This document shows positions 24,645 to 33,270 of a stretch of DNA of 64,000 nucleotides, one piece after another (within the stretch, counting starts at the first letter, position 1; each line of letters starts with the position of its first letter). The notes beneath the pieces are model-generated. The model saw only the letters and a program-made list of their open reading frames with translations, searched no databases and had not been told where the DNA came from. The position numbers and the translations under genes are program-made. The DNA comes from JAGVSR01 sp963778225 (GTDB lineage Bacteria; Pseudomonadota; Alphaproteobacteria; Rhizobiales; Hyphomicrobiaceae): NCBI GenBank assembly GCA_963778225.1, contig CAVZTR010000009.1, positions 97,673-161,672 on the forward strand, read 5' to 3'.

Positions 24645-25321
24645 CAGGCGGCCTCGATCTTCAGGTGCGCGTCCCGCTGCGCGACAAGCACCGCCACATC
24701 CGACAGTGTTCGCATGAAGTCTGCCCGTTCGACTGTCACGTCTCCGAACACGGCTTGGCGCAGAAGCAGATGTTCTCCACGTTGGCCCTCCGCGACCTGC
24801 CGGACGATCCGCACACCCTTCGGCGTCAGCGTCACTTCTTTAACCCGTGTGTCGGCGAGCAGCTTGGCGAGCACCGGCGCCAGTTCATGACACAGCGCCT
24901 CTGCCATCGGGCCACTCCCTCGCACGAGCACGTCGAGCGGCAAACCTGCCGGCGGCTCGATACGCCGGGGGAGATCGAGCGTGACCGCATAGAACTCGTT
25001 TCCGCTATGCCGCGCCAATAGTGATAGTGACGGCGAGTGTGGCTGCGGTTTCATCATTGTCACCGAGAGCCAAAGCTGCGGCAACCGCCGCATCACCATG
25101 GTATCGGGTATCAGCGCCGCCTTCACGTCGTGGCCGAACGCACGGCCTTCGAGCGCGGGAAAGCCATCCCCGCCCGCCGACCAATGCTCCGCCTCGAGCA
25201 CGCCGAGGCAATCGTCGAATAGCCGCCGGCGAGCACCCAGCGCGCGGCGATGGTCTCTCAGCGCAAGGTTCGCCATCACCGCTGCGAACGCGATGAGCCC
25301 GAAGATGAATGCAGCAGTCAT
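24644..25321 (-). CDS. Unknown membrane-anchored protein (225 aa) in the NMG operon
   Basis: 225 residues. The first 22 residues form one membrane segment (MTAAFIFGLIAFAAVMANLA), followed by a cytosolic domain of about 200 residues with no motif I recognise and one cysteine pair (C38 and C165 by rough count). The middle has alternating beta-like stretches (LPQLWLSVTMMK, NEFYAVTLDLPRRI) and the C-terminus is helical. It lies between the permease (80 bases upstream) and the 90-residue membrane protein, with which it overlaps by one base. A role in the assembly or control of the uptake or NMG proteins is possible but not shown by sequence. Confidence 0.78.
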   Translation of the reverse strand: MTAAFIFGLIAFAAVMANLALRDHRRALGARRRLFDDCLGVLEAEHWSAGGDGFPALEGRAFGHDVKAALIPDTMVMRRLPQLWLSVTMMKPQPHSPSLSLLARHSGNEFYAVTLDLPRRIEPPAGLPLDVLVRGSGPMAEALCHELAPVLAKLLADTRVKEVTLTPKGVRIVRQVAEGQRGEHLLLRQAVFGDVTVERADFMRTLSDVAVLVAQRDAHLKIEAA

Positions 25322-25401
25322 GGTCTCTACTGTTTTGATCTGTCAGTTGCGGGTGGCCGCGGCGCTTCTACGTCGCCGCGGCCACACATCTCGAACCCGG
25401 G

Positions 25402-26811
25402 TCAGTAGTCGCCTTGCGGGCGCGGCCAGGGCATCGAGAATTGGTCGCCACGGCGCACGTAGCGATAGCGATGGAAGTGGAACCACAGCGACGCGATGAT
25501 AAAGAACAGCATCATCGCCATCAGCTGCGTGCCGTACCCGAGGAAGACCGCAAAGTAGGTCGCGCTGCACAAAAGGAGCAGCACGAGCGCCGGCAGCGGA
25601 TGCATCGGATGAACATAACCGCGGTCGATCGAGCCCAGCGGCCACTTGCGACGGAACATGATCACGTTGAAGGTCATGAACGTGTAGCCGAGCAGACCCG
25701 ACAGGATCGAGAACGTGATCACCTGATCGAGCGGCGCGTAGTAGGCAAACAGCACCGCCACCGGAACCAGAAACACGATCGCGCGATAGGGCGTGCGGTA
25801 CTTCGGATGCACGGCCCCGAACCACTGCGGCAGATACCGGTCACGGGCCATGGAGAACCAAGCTCGCGAGGCATCGTTGATGCAGCCGTTGGCCGAAGCC
25901 AGCGTCGAGAAGATCGTGCCGATGAACAAAAGCACCATCAGCGGCATCGAATCCATCAGACGCGCGGCATCGAAAAGCGGTGTCACCGCTTGACCGAGAT
26001 ATTCCCACGGCATCAGACCCGCGCAGATGAACCAGGTCATTGTCGCCGCGATCAGCAGCGTCATGATCCCGGTCATCGTTCCGAGCGGCAGCGACCGCGC
26101 CGGAGACCGCACCTCTTCTGCCGCCTGACACGTGCCCTCGATGCCGAGGTAATACCAGAGCCCGAAGTGCAAGGCCGCTATCACGCCGATCCAGCCGTAG
26201 GGTAGCCCGGTCAGCAGTTCCTCGTGCTTGAGGACTTCCGTGGTCCAAGGCTTGACCGCGAAGAACAGGATGATGATCGCGATGAACGCAATCGCCGTGA
26301 TGACGAGGTTGAACGTCAGCGTGGCATAGACGCCGCGGTAGTTGAGCCAGGCAAGGAACATGATGGTGAGCACGATGAACGGCTTGTCGTGAAGCACGAG
26401 GGCTTCGCCCGCCGCATCTGTCATCGCCATCATGCCGCCGACCGTCTGGATCAGATAACCGAGCGTGATGGCATTGGCCGCCTCCAGCATTGTGTAGGCG
26501 AACACGAGGAACAGGCCCACGTTGAAGGCCATGAGCGGACCAACGATGTGCTTGGCCTGCGCATACTGGCCACCTGCCGCGGCGACGGTCGATGTAACCT
26601 CCGAGTCGATCATGGCCACGCAAGTATAGAGAAGACCGGCGACCCAGCAGGCAATGAGAGCGGCCATCGCGCCGCCTTTGCCGACCGAGAAGTTCCAGCC
26701 CATGTATTCGCCGACGAGCACGATGCCGACGCCGAGTGCCCAAACATGGCCCGGACCCAGAACGCGCAGCAGCGAGATTTTCTCGCCATGAATTGTTGTT
26801 GTCTGTGTCAC
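25402..26811 (-). CDS. APC superfamily permease (ethanolamine-permease-like), candidate methylamine or amino-acid importer
   Basis: 469 residues with about 12 membrane segments. The N-terminus has LGPGHVWALGVGIVLVGEYMGWNFSVGKGGA, with the glycine-rich first helix typical of APC transporters; GGQYAQAKHIVGP, EGTCQAAEEVRSPARSLPLG and SANGCINDASRAWFSMARDRYLPQWFG are family landmarks shared with ethanolamine permeases. The start is GTG at 26811 with a strong GGGAGGT upstream, and its GTGA overlaps the stop of the preceding small gene. Coupling to NMG genes suggests that it imports methylamine or a methylated amine; import of an amino acid or ethanolamine is the alternative. Confidence 0.88.
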   Translation of the reverse strand: MTQTTTIHGEKISLLRVLGPGHVWALGVGIVLVGEYMGWNFSVGKGGAMAALIACWVAGLLYTCVAMIDSEVTSTVAAAGGQYAQAKHIVGPLMAFNVGLFLVFAYTMLEAANAITLGYLIQTVGGMMAMTDAAGEALVLHDKPFIVLTIMFLAWLNYRGVYATLTFNLVITAIAFIAIIILFFAVKPWTTEVLKHEELLTGLPYGWIGVIAALHFGLWYYLGIEGTCQAAEEVRSPARSLPLGTMTGIMTLLIAATMTWFICAGLMPWEYLGQAVTPLFDAARLMDSMPLMVLLFIGTIFSTLASANGCINDASRAWFSMARDRYLPQWFGAVHPKYRTPYRAIVFLVPVAVLFAYYAPLDQVITFSILSGLLGYTFMTFNVIMFRRKWPLGSIDRGYVHPMHPLPALVLLLLCSATYFAVFLGYGTQLMAMMLFFIIASLWFHFHRYRYVRRGDQFSMPWPRPQGDY

Positions 26812-27011
26812 CGGTGACCTCCCTGATGCGTCGGGTCGATCACGAGGGCGTCTTCGATTTCACCTTCGCGCGACGAGGTCAGGAGATCCTCGGAATAGGT
26901 CATGTTCGTCTTCAGCGTATCGAACAGCATCCAAAGACCGAGCAGAAGCGACAGGCCCCAGGCGCCGTATTCGATGAGCTGATAATTATTGAGCGTGCTG
27001 ACATCAGGCAT
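26808..27011 (-). CDS. Single-span membrane protein (67 aa), permease-linked
   Basis: 67 residues from ATG 27011 (GAGAGGAAAA upstream; a start at 27026 would add five residues). One membrane segment (IEYGAWGLSLLLGLWMLFDTL) lies between a short outer part and an acidic tail (SSREGEIEDALVIDPTHQGGHR). Its stop overlaps the permease GTG start by four bases, which implies coupled synthesis and possibly a complex. No family recognised. Confidence 0.82.
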   Translation of the reverse strand: MPDVSTLNNYQLIEYGAWGLSLLLGLWMLFDTLKTNMTYSEDLLTSSREGEIEDALVIDPTHQGGHR

Positions 27012-27022
27012 GGCTTTTCCTC

Positions 27023-27415
27023 TCACCGGTCCCGGCGGCCAAAACGTTCGGCGATGACTTCCCGATATTCGCTCTTGGAAAATGCGACCACCAACAGGAA
27101 GTACCCGATCACGACGAGAGCCGTGACGCCGAGCGCGATCAGATCGAACGAGTAGTCAAAGCGAGAGATGATGAGAGGCGCCGCCGTCTCGGGCGTGTAT
27201 CCGAGTTTCTCCCACCCGGCCTGCATGACGGCATTCTGACCCAGGCCGCTCCACGTGGTTTTGTCAGCGATTTCCAGTTCGGTTTTGCCGCCGCTCGCCA
27301 GTCCGAGATAGAGGGGTGCGAACAGCGCGGCAAACACGAGAGCCAACAAAAACATGCTGTCGAAGAATTGCCCCAGAGCCGATTGGCGGGGAGGCACGTA
27401 ATCACCATTTTTCAT
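27023..27415 (-). CDS. Two-span membrane protein (130 aa), permease-linked
   Basis: 130 residues. The first membrane segment (FFDSMFLLALVFAALFAPLYLGLA) is followed by a loop of about 60 residues (KTELEIADKTTWSGLGQNAVMQAGWEKLG...), which is probably periplasmic, then a second segment (LIALGVTALVVIGYFLLVVAF) and a basic cytoplasmic end. It lies ten bases after the 97-residue gene and 11 bases before the 67-residue gene. The loop has no cysteine and could touch a ligand or the permease. I do not recognise the family. Confidence 0.82.
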   Translation of the reverse strand: MKNGDYVPPRQSALGQFFDSMFLLALVFAALFAPLYLGLASGGKTELEIADKTTWSGLGQNAVMQAGWEKLGYTPETAAPLIISRFDYSFDLIALGVTALVVIGYFLLVVAFSKSEYREVIAERFGRRDR

Positions 27416-27425
27416 CGTCTGCTCC

Positions 27426-27719
27426 TCAACCTTTGCGCTGGTTCATGATGTCGAGGTAGTGCAGGTCGAGGCCGTAGATGTGCGTCCGGTCTTCGCTGTA
27501 GTGCTTGACCATGGCGTAGATGGCGGCAGCATTGAACAGCATGACGAGGCCACCGCTGATCAGCAGGGCCGCCATGACAGCTTCATCCTTCAGATGCGGC
27601 ATCAGGAAGTAGAAGACGAATGTGTAGAGCAGCCAGACGCTCACGAGAGCCACGATGGCCCACAGCCGGTCCTTGCCGAACATCCGGTTTACACGCGGAT
27701 CAATTGCTTTCTGTTGCAC
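27426..27719 (-). CDS. Two-span membrane protein (97 aa), first gene of the NMG minus-strand operon
   Basis: 97 residues from GTG 27719, chosen because GGGGAGG lies five bases upstream; GTG 27725 would place the start inside that site. Two membrane segments (WAIVALVSVWLLYTFVFYFLM and AALLISGGLVMLFNAAAIYAMV) are followed by a 28-residue cytoplasmic tail. It is the promoter-proximal gene of the set of three small membrane proteins and the APC permease. No known family is recognised. Confidence 0.82.
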   Translation of the reverse strand: MQQKAIDPRVNRMFGKDRLWAIVALVSVWLLYTFVFYFLMPHLKDEAVMAALLISGGLVMLFNAAAIYAMVKHYSEDRTHIYGLDLHYLDIMNQRKG

Positions 27720-28035
27720 GGACACCTCCCCAGAATGGCCGGTTCATTCCGACCCACACGATGTTGCCTGTCAGGCAATCTATTTTTATTGAGCGGAAAG
27801 TCTGCGGCACGGTGCCGCGACATGTCAAGGTGAAGTGCCTACGGAATTGACGAGAGTCACTATTTTCATGCAGTGCAGTGCAACAAAAATGTGCAGATCG
27901 GACAGTTAGAATCCGGGTTAAACTTGAACAGGCGGAAAAATTCTTGCACTTTGGGAACAATTAGGGGCATGGTCGGCAGGGTTGGACGACCCCCTGTGCC
28001 GGTCATTTCGCCGGGGTAATCGCCGGAGCATCTGA
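27720..28035. promoter_or_regulatory. Divergent promoter region between the mgs-side and mgd operons
   Basis: 316 bases without a gene. It holds two perfect odd-length palindromes: TTGCCTGTCAGGCAA (27764-27778) and GCGGCACGGTGCCGC (27804-27818), 25 bases apart and nearer to the minus-strand operon. An AT-rich stretch lies around 27778-27792, and a GCAGTGCAGTGCA repeat around 27873-27885. The XRE-cupin regulator at the end of the mgd operon is the obvious candidate to bind here. No promoter elements can be named with confidence. Confidence 0.65.
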
Positions 28036-29277
28036 ATGCCGTTCGCATTGTTGAAATACGCGCTGTCGCGGGAGCATCCCGACGACCCGCACTTCCGATG
28101 GAAGCCCGATCTCAAGAAAACGTACGACGTGATCATCATCGGCGCGGGCGGACATGGCCTTGCCGCCGCGTATCACCTCGCGAAGGATCACGGCATCACC
28201 AACATCGCCGTCCTGGAGAAGGGCTGGCTCGCAGGCGGCAACACCGCCCGCAACACTACGATCGTCCGTTCCAACTATCTAACGCCTGAAGGCGTGGCGT
28301 TCTATAAAGAGTCCGTCGAACTCTTTCGGACGCTGTCCAACGAACTCGACATCAACGTCATGTATTCCGAGCGCGGGCACTTCACGCTCGCCCACACCGA
28401 CGCCGCCATGCGCACTGCTCGCTGGCGCGCGGAAGTGAATAAGCACATGGGCGTCAATTCGGAGGTGATCGACGCGGCCGAAGTGAAGCGCATCTGTCCG
28501 ACGATGAATGTAACCGACGACGCGCGCTATCCCATTCTCGGCGCGCTCTACCATCCGCCGGGTGCAATTGCTCGTCATGACGCCGTAGCCTGGGGCTACG
28601 CCAAGGAAGCGATGAAGCGCGGTGTGGAAGTCCACACCCAGACCGAAGTCAAAAAGATCCTGATCGAGAACGGCCGCGCCATTGGTGTGGAAACAAATAG
28701 GGGCGTCATCCACGCCGCCAAGGTGATGCAGGCGGTTGCGGGGTCTTCCTCGCACGTCGCGCGCATGGCAGGTCTCAAGCTGCCGATCAAAACCATTCCG
28801 CTGCAGGCGTGCGTATCTGAACCCGTTAAGCCGATCCTCGATCAGATCGTCGTGTCAGGGTCGCTCCACGTCTACATCTCGCAATCGGCACGCGGTGAAA
28901 TGGTCATGGGCGGCGCGACCGATCCCTACGGTCTCTATTCCTCGCGCTCCACGCTCGACTTCAAGGAAAGCCTCATGGGCCACATGCTGGAGTTGTTCCC
29001 CTTCATGGGCGAACTCCGCATTCTGCGGCAATGGGCCGGCATGGCCGACATGACGCCCGACTTTTCGCCGGTCATGGGACTGACACCTGTTGAGAACTAT
29101 TTCATCGACGCCGGCTGGGGCACCTGGGGCTTCAAAGCCACCCCCGTCTGCGGCAAGCGCATGGCCGAATGCGTCGCGACCGGCCGCCAACCCGATCTTC
29201 TCAAACCCTTCGCTCTGTCTCGCTTCTCGACCTTCGATCTCGTAGGCGAGAAGGGTGCAGCGTCGGTCGGTCACTGA
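28036..29277 (+). CDS. mgdA: N-methylglutamate dehydrogenase subunit A (sarcosine-oxidase beta-like)
   Basis: 413 residues. FAD-dependent amine oxidoreductase of the heterotetrameric sarcosine oxidase family. The FAD motif is DVIIIGAGGHGLAAAYHLA (31-49), followed by GGNTARNTTIVRSNYL. IARHDAVAWGYAK carries His181, which matches the position that binds FMN covalently in sarcosine oxidase beta. The C-terminal GWGTWGFKATPVCGKRMA is also typical. As part of MgdABCD it would oxidise N-methylglutamate and regenerate glutamate, releasing the methyl carbon. ATG 28036 follows CCGGAG at a long distance. First gene of the mgd operon, divergent from the permease operon. Confidence 0.92.
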   Translation: MPFALLKYALSREHPDDPHFRWKPDLKKTYDVIIIGAGGHGLAAAYHLAKDHGITNIAVLEKGWLAGGNTARNTTIVRSNYLTPEGVAFYKESVELFRTLSNELDINVMYSERGHFTLAHTDAAMRTARWRAEVNKHMGVNSEVIDAAEVKRICPTMNVTDDARYPILGALYHPPGAIARHDAVAWGYAKEAMKRGVEVHTQTEVKKILIENGRAIGVETNRGVIHAAKVMQAVAGSSSHVARMAGLKLPIKTIPLQACVSEPVKPILDQIVVSGSLHVYISQSARGEMVMGGATDPYGLYSSRSTLDFKESLMGHMLELFPFMGELRILRQWAGMADMTPDFSPVMGLTPVENYFIDAGWGTWGFKATPVCGKRMAECVATGRQPDLLKPFALSRFSTFDLVGEKGAASVGH

Positions 29278-29290
29278 GGGAGAGACACAC

Positions 29291-29647
29291 GTGAAGATCC
29301 TGAAGTGCCCGCTCAATGGGCCGCGCAACATCACCGAGTTCGTTTGGGGCGGTGAGATGAAGCCTATGCCGGATCCGGCAACCGCCACCGACGCGGAATG
29401 GACCGAGTATCTTTTCCTGGAAGAGAACCTCGCCGGCGAGATCACCGAGTGGTGGCTGCACGCGCCCACCAACTACTGGTTCATCGCCCGCCGCAATACG
29501 ATCACCGACGAGATCATCGAAACCATGACCTACGACGCTTTCCTCGCCCGCCAGCAGGCGGCGAGTGCTGCGGCTGCACCGGGTGAAGCCGAACCCGCAG
29601 CCAAATCGGTCACGGGCGGCGCCGATACCGGAGCGACCTCCACATGA
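29291..29647 (+). CDS. mgdB: N-methylglutamate dehydrogenase subunit B (sarcosine-oxidase delta-like)
   Basis: 118 residues from GTG 29291, with GGGAGAG upstream. It follows the SoxD pattern (ILKCPLNGPRNITEFVWGGE, then ATDAEWTEYLFLEENLAGEITEWWLHAPTNYWFIARRNT). True SoxD binds zinc through CPxCG and HxxGCxxWF. Here the second cysteine is Asn (C6-P-L-N9-G) and the second motif reads HAPTNYWF, so only Cys6 and His57 remain and zinc binding is unlikely. The C-terminal 40 residues are a low-complexity Ala/Gly/Thr tail. ATGA overlap with mgdC shows translational coupling. Confidence 0.88.
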   Translation: MKILKCPLNGPRNITEFVWGGEMKPMPDPATATDAEWTEYLFLEENLAGEITEWWLHAPTNYWFIARRNTITDEIIETMTYDAFLARQQAASAAAAPGEAEPAAKSVTGGADTGATST

Positions 29648-32550
29648 GCGGACATTCGACCGGCCGTATCGACAAGCCCGGCTTCGGGCTCCTGATCGAC
29701 CGCACCAAGCCGATGTCGTTCACCTTCGATGGACGGCTTTTCAACGGCTATCACGGCGACACCATAGCCTCCGCGCTCTACGGCGCCGGCCAGGTCCTGC
29801 TCTCGCGCTCGTTCAAATATCATCGCCCGCGCGGTGCATTAACGATGAACGGGCTCGACGCGAATACGCTCGTCCAAGTTGCCGACGAACCGAATGTCCG
29901 CGCTGACCTTCACCCGATATCCCCGGGGCTCGCGGTCAAGTCGATCAATCATCTGGGCTCGCTGGAACGCGATGCCTACTCTGTGATGGACTACTTCTCG
30001 CGCTTCCTGCCCGTCGGGTTCTATTACAAAACCTTCTTCCGCCCCGCCGGCATCTGGAAATACTTCGAGCGCCCTATCCGCATCATGGCCGGCCTTGGCA
30101 CCCTCGATCCCCGCGCCGACCACAAGTATTACGATAAATCCTACCTCTTCACGGACGTTGTCGTTATCGGCTCCGGCCCCGCCGGTCTCGAAGCGGCGAT
30201 TGCAGCAGCCGAGGGCGGCGCGGATACGCTGCTCATCGAAGAGATGTCGGAGCTTGGAGGTTCGCTTCTCTACGGACGCATCGGCGACAGCCGCGACGCC
30301 GCTGATACCTTGCGCCGTGATCTCGTCGCGAAAGCGCGGAACCTGAAAAACCTCACGATCCTGGCCGAAACCGTCGTCTCCGGCCTCTTCACGGATGGCT
30401 GGGTCGCAGCGATCGGCGGCAACCGACTCTACAAAATCCGCACGCACGAAACGATCGTTGCAGCCGGCAGCTTCGATCAGCCGATCGTCTTCCGCAACAA
30501 CGACCGCCCCGGCATCCTGTTCGCCACCGCCGCTCAGCGTCTGATGCGTTTGTATGGCGTGCGCCCGGGTAACCGCGCGGTGATCGCAACATCGAATGCA
30601 TTCGGCTACGAGGCCGCACTCGATATGCTCGATGCCGGCGGCGAAGTCGCAGCCATCGTCGATCTCGGCACCACATCCGCTCCGGCCGTAGAAGCAGCGC
30701 GCGCGCGCGGCATCCGCATCGTCAACAACGCCACCCCCGTCGATGCAAAAGGCTATCTGCGCGTTGAAAGCATTGGGGTCGCCGCCATCACGGGCCAAGG
30801 CAAGACCTCGAGCGTGACCGACTGGATCACGTGCGATTGCGTTCTCATCTCTGTCGGCTGCGCACCCGCATTGAACCTCGCAAGCCACGCCGGCGCCAAG
30901 GTCGTCTTCGACGAAGCAATACAAATGCACCGGGCAATCAACCCGCCCGTCGGCGTATCTTTGGCAGGCAGCGCCGCCGGAGTGTGGTCGCCCAAATTGG
31001 TCGCCACCCAAGCGCAATCCACAGGCGCCACCGCCGCAAACCGCATCAAGGGCGAACCCGCTGTCGGCTTGCCCGACGTCACGGATCACGGTGCCGCCGC
31101 CATCACGCACCCCTACCCCATCTTCAAGAGCGGCAAGGGCAAGGAATTCATCGACTTCGATGAGGACCTGACCGTCAAGGACATCATCAACTCGGTCAAA
31201 GATGGCTACGACGACATTCAGCTCGTCAAGCGCTACTCCACCGCCGGACTCGGGCCCAGTCAGGGCCGACACGCGAACCTCAACACAATCCGCGTCGTTG
31301 GCGGCGTCACCGGCAAACCGCTCGAGGCGATCGGCACCACCACCTACCGCCCGCCGCTCGTCCCGGAAAAGTTTGCTCACATGGCGGGCCGAGCGTTCGA
31401 ACCAACCCGCCTCACGTCTATGCACCGCCGCCACGAGGAACTGGGCGCGCAGTTCATGACGGCTGGTCTGTGGATGCGTCCCGCGTACTACGGCGCGAAG
31501 GACAACGCGGCGCGCGCCATCGAAGATGAAGTCCGCGCCGTGCGCACGGCCGCCGGTCTTATTGACGTGTCGACGCTCGGGGGCCTCGACATCCGCGGTC
31601 CGGATGCTGCCGCCTTTATCGACCGAATGTACACGTGGGCCTATGAGAAGCAGCCCGTTGGCCGCGCGCGTTACACGCTCATGACGGACATTGCCGGCGT
31701 CGTTATCGACGACGGCGTCGCCTGCCGCCTTGCGCCGAACCACTATTACGTCACGGCCACCACCAGCGGCGTCGATCAAGTGTACCGCGCCATGACGTGG
31801 TTCAATGTGCAATGGAAGATGGATGTCGACGTGGCAAACGTCACGGCCGCCTACTCGGCGGTCAACCTTGCCGGCCCCAAGGCCCGCGCCATTATCCAAT
31901 CGCTGGCAACCGACATCGACTTCTCGAAGGAAGCATTCCCTTACATGGGCGTCCGCACGGGCATGCTCGCCGGTATTCCGGTCCGCATCCTCCGCGTGGG
32001 CTTCGTTGGCGAGGCGGGCTACGAAATTCACTGCCCCGCAGGCTACGGCGAAGCGCTTTGGGACACGCTCATGGCAGCGGGTAAACCGCATGGCCTGAAG
32101 CCGTTCGGCGTCGAAGCGCAGCGCATTTTGCGTCTGGAGAAAGGCCACATCATTGTCGGCCAGGACACCGACGGCCTCACCAACCCCATCGAAGCCGGCA
32201 TGGATTGGGCGCTGGCAAAGAAGAAAGCGTTCTACGTCGGCAAGCGCTCGATCGAGATGCAGGCCGCCAAAGGCATCACGCGCAAGCTGGTCGGCTTCAC
32301 CGTCACCGACAGTTCAGGCCCTGTGCCAAAGGAATGCCATCTGGTTATCCGCAGTGGGCAGATCGTCGGCCGCATCACATCGGTGGTGAAATCGCCCACG
32401 CTAGGCAAGGTCGTGGGCCTCGCCTACTTGCCCCTCGACATGACAGATGCCGGACAGCGGTTTGAAATCCGCGTCGATGGCGTGATGGTCTCTGCCGAAG
32501 TCGTGCCGACGCCGTTTTACGATCCCGACAATGCGCGCCAAGAACTCTGA
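29644..32550 (+). CDS. mgdC: N-methylglutamate dehydrogenase subunit C (sarcosine-oxidase alpha-like)
   Basis: 968 residues. Domains in order: an N-terminal ferredoxin-like fold without cluster cysteines (about 10-95), an NAD-binding Rossmann domain with VVVIGSGPAGLEAAIAAAEGG (172-192), a second nucleotide-binding part with FRNNDRPGILFATAAQRLM, and a C-terminal GcvT-like tetrahydrofolate domain (about 590-965; LIDVSTLGGLDIRGPDAAAFIDRMYT, VGFVGEAGYEIHCPAGYGEALW, IVGQDTDGLTNPIEAGM). The GcvT part is where the one-carbon unit is passed to tetrahydrofolate, linking methylamine carbon to folate C1 metabolism. The start overlaps the mgdB stop by ATGA. Confidence 0.93.
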   Translation: MSGHSTGRIDKPGFGLLIDRTKPMSFTFDGRLFNGYHGDTIASALYGAGQVLLSRSFKYHRPRGALTMNGLDANTLVQVADEPNVRADLHPISPGLAVKSINHLGSLERDAYSVMDYFSRFLPVGFYYKTFFRPAGIWKYFERPIRIMAGLGTLDPRADHKYYDKSYLFTDVVVIGSGPAGLEAAIAAAEGGADTLLIEEMSELGGSLLYGRIGDSRDAADTLRRDLVAKARNLKNLTILAETVVSGLFTDGWVAAIGGNRLYKIRTHETIVAAGSFDQPIVFRNNDRPGILFATAAQRLMRLYGVRPGNRAVIATSNAFGYEAALDMLDAGGEVAAIVDLGTTSAPAVEAARARGIRIVNNATPVDAKGYLRVESIGVAAITGQGKTSSVTDWITCDCVLISVGCAPALNLASHAGAKVVFDEAIQMHRAINPPVGVSLAGSAAGVWSPKLVATQAQSTGATAANRIKGEPAVGLPDVTDHGAAAITHPYPIFKSGKGKEFIDFDEDLTVKDIINSVKDGYDDIQLVKRYSTAGLGPSQGRHANLNTIRVVGGVTGKPLEAIGTTTYRPPLVPEKFAHMAGRAFEPTRLTSMHRRHEELGAQFMTAGLWMRPAYYGAKDNAARAIEDEVRAVRTAAGLIDVSTLGGLDIRGPDAAAFIDRMYTWAYEKQPVGRARYTLMTDIAGVVIDDGVACRLAPNHYYVTATTSGVDQVYRAMTWFNVQWKMDVDVANVTAAYSAVNLAGPKARAIIQSLATDIDFSKEAFPYMGVRTGMLAGIPVRILRVGFVGEAGYEIHCPAGYGEALWDTLMAAGKPHGLKPFGVEAQRILRLEKGHIIVGQDTDGLTNPIEAGMDWALAKKKAFYVGKRSIEMQAAKGITRKLVGFTVTDSSGPVPKECHLVIRSGQIVGRITSVVKSPTLGKVVGLAYLPLDMTDAGQRFEIRVDGVMVSAEVVPTPFYDPDNARQEL

Positions 32551-32565
32551 GATGGACGCCCGCAC

Positions 32566-33270
32566 ATGACGACGCAAAATACGACAGCGCCAGACCAGCA
32601 CCTGCGCCGCACGCCGCTCCGCCTCGCCCTTGAAAAGGTTGGCGCACGATGGACGGCGCTCGAAGACATCGCCATCGCCGATGGTCTCGGCACCGTTGAA
32701 GGCGCCCGCCATCTCGCGATCACGGATTTGTCGCCGTTGCCCCGCCTCGGCTTCAAAGGTCGCGAGACGATCGCCGCGATGCAGAAGCGCGGCATTGTGT
32801 TGGAGGCGACACCCAACCGTGCCTATCGTCAGCCCGACGGCGGCCTCTGCCTCGTCTTGGCCGCCAGTGAAGTCATCCTCCTGTCTCCGCTGGCCGGCGA
32901 CAACGGACGGCTGCAGGGCCTCCATGACTCCTGGCGCTTGGAAGACGGCGAGCGTACATACCCGCTGCTGCGATCCGACAGCCATGCCTGGTTCGCAGTC
33001 AGCGGAGCCAAGGCCCCGGAAATGTTTGCGAAAATCTGCGGCGTCGATCTTCGGCTGGCGAAATTCCCTGACCTGTCGATTGCCCAGACGTCTGTGGCAA
33101 AGCTCTCCGCCATCGTGACGAGGGCGGACATTCGTGACACACCTGCTTTTCACATTCTTGCCGATAGCGCTTCGGCCTTGTATTTCTTTGACTGCTTGAC
33201 CGATGCTGCCCAAGAATTCGGCAGTACAATTGCGTGCCGGACTGTTTTGAGAAATCTGGAAAGCGGATGA
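32566..33270 (+). CDS. mgdD: N-methylglutamate dehydrogenase subunit D (sarcosine-oxidase gamma-like)
   Basis: 234 residues, 15 bases after mgdC. SoxG-like: LSPLPRLGFKGRETIAAMQKRGI near the N-terminus, SDSHAWFAVSGAKAPEMFAKICGVDLRL in the middle and AFHILADSASALYFFDCLTDAAQEFG near the end. It lacks known catalytic motifs and acts as the fourth structural subunit, related to the GcvT fold. Its last codons overlap the start of the XRE-cupin regulator gene by ATGA. Confidence 0.88.
   Translation: MTTQNTTAPDQHLRRTPLRLALEKVGARWTALEDIAIADGLGTVEGARHLAITDLSPLPRLGFKGRETIAAMQKRGIVLEATPNRAYRQPDGGLCLVLAASEVILLSPLAGDNGRLQGLHDSWRLEDGERTYPLLRSDSHAWFAVSGAKAPEMFAKICGVDLRLAKFPDLSIAQTSVAKLSAIVTRADIRDTPAFHILADSASALYFFDCLTDAAQEFGSTIACRTVLRNLESG

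Noticed and set aside
29839..32148. 769-residue open frame on the minus strand
   Set aside because: It lies entirely within mgdC on the opposite strand; it has no family likeness, and its composition is that of an antisense shadow in GC-rich coding DNA.
28036..33270. Heterotetrameric sarcosine oxidase (soxBDAG)
   Set aside because: The subunits are homologous, but the altered delta subunit and the linkage to gmaS and mgsABC favour N-methylglutamate dehydrogenase.
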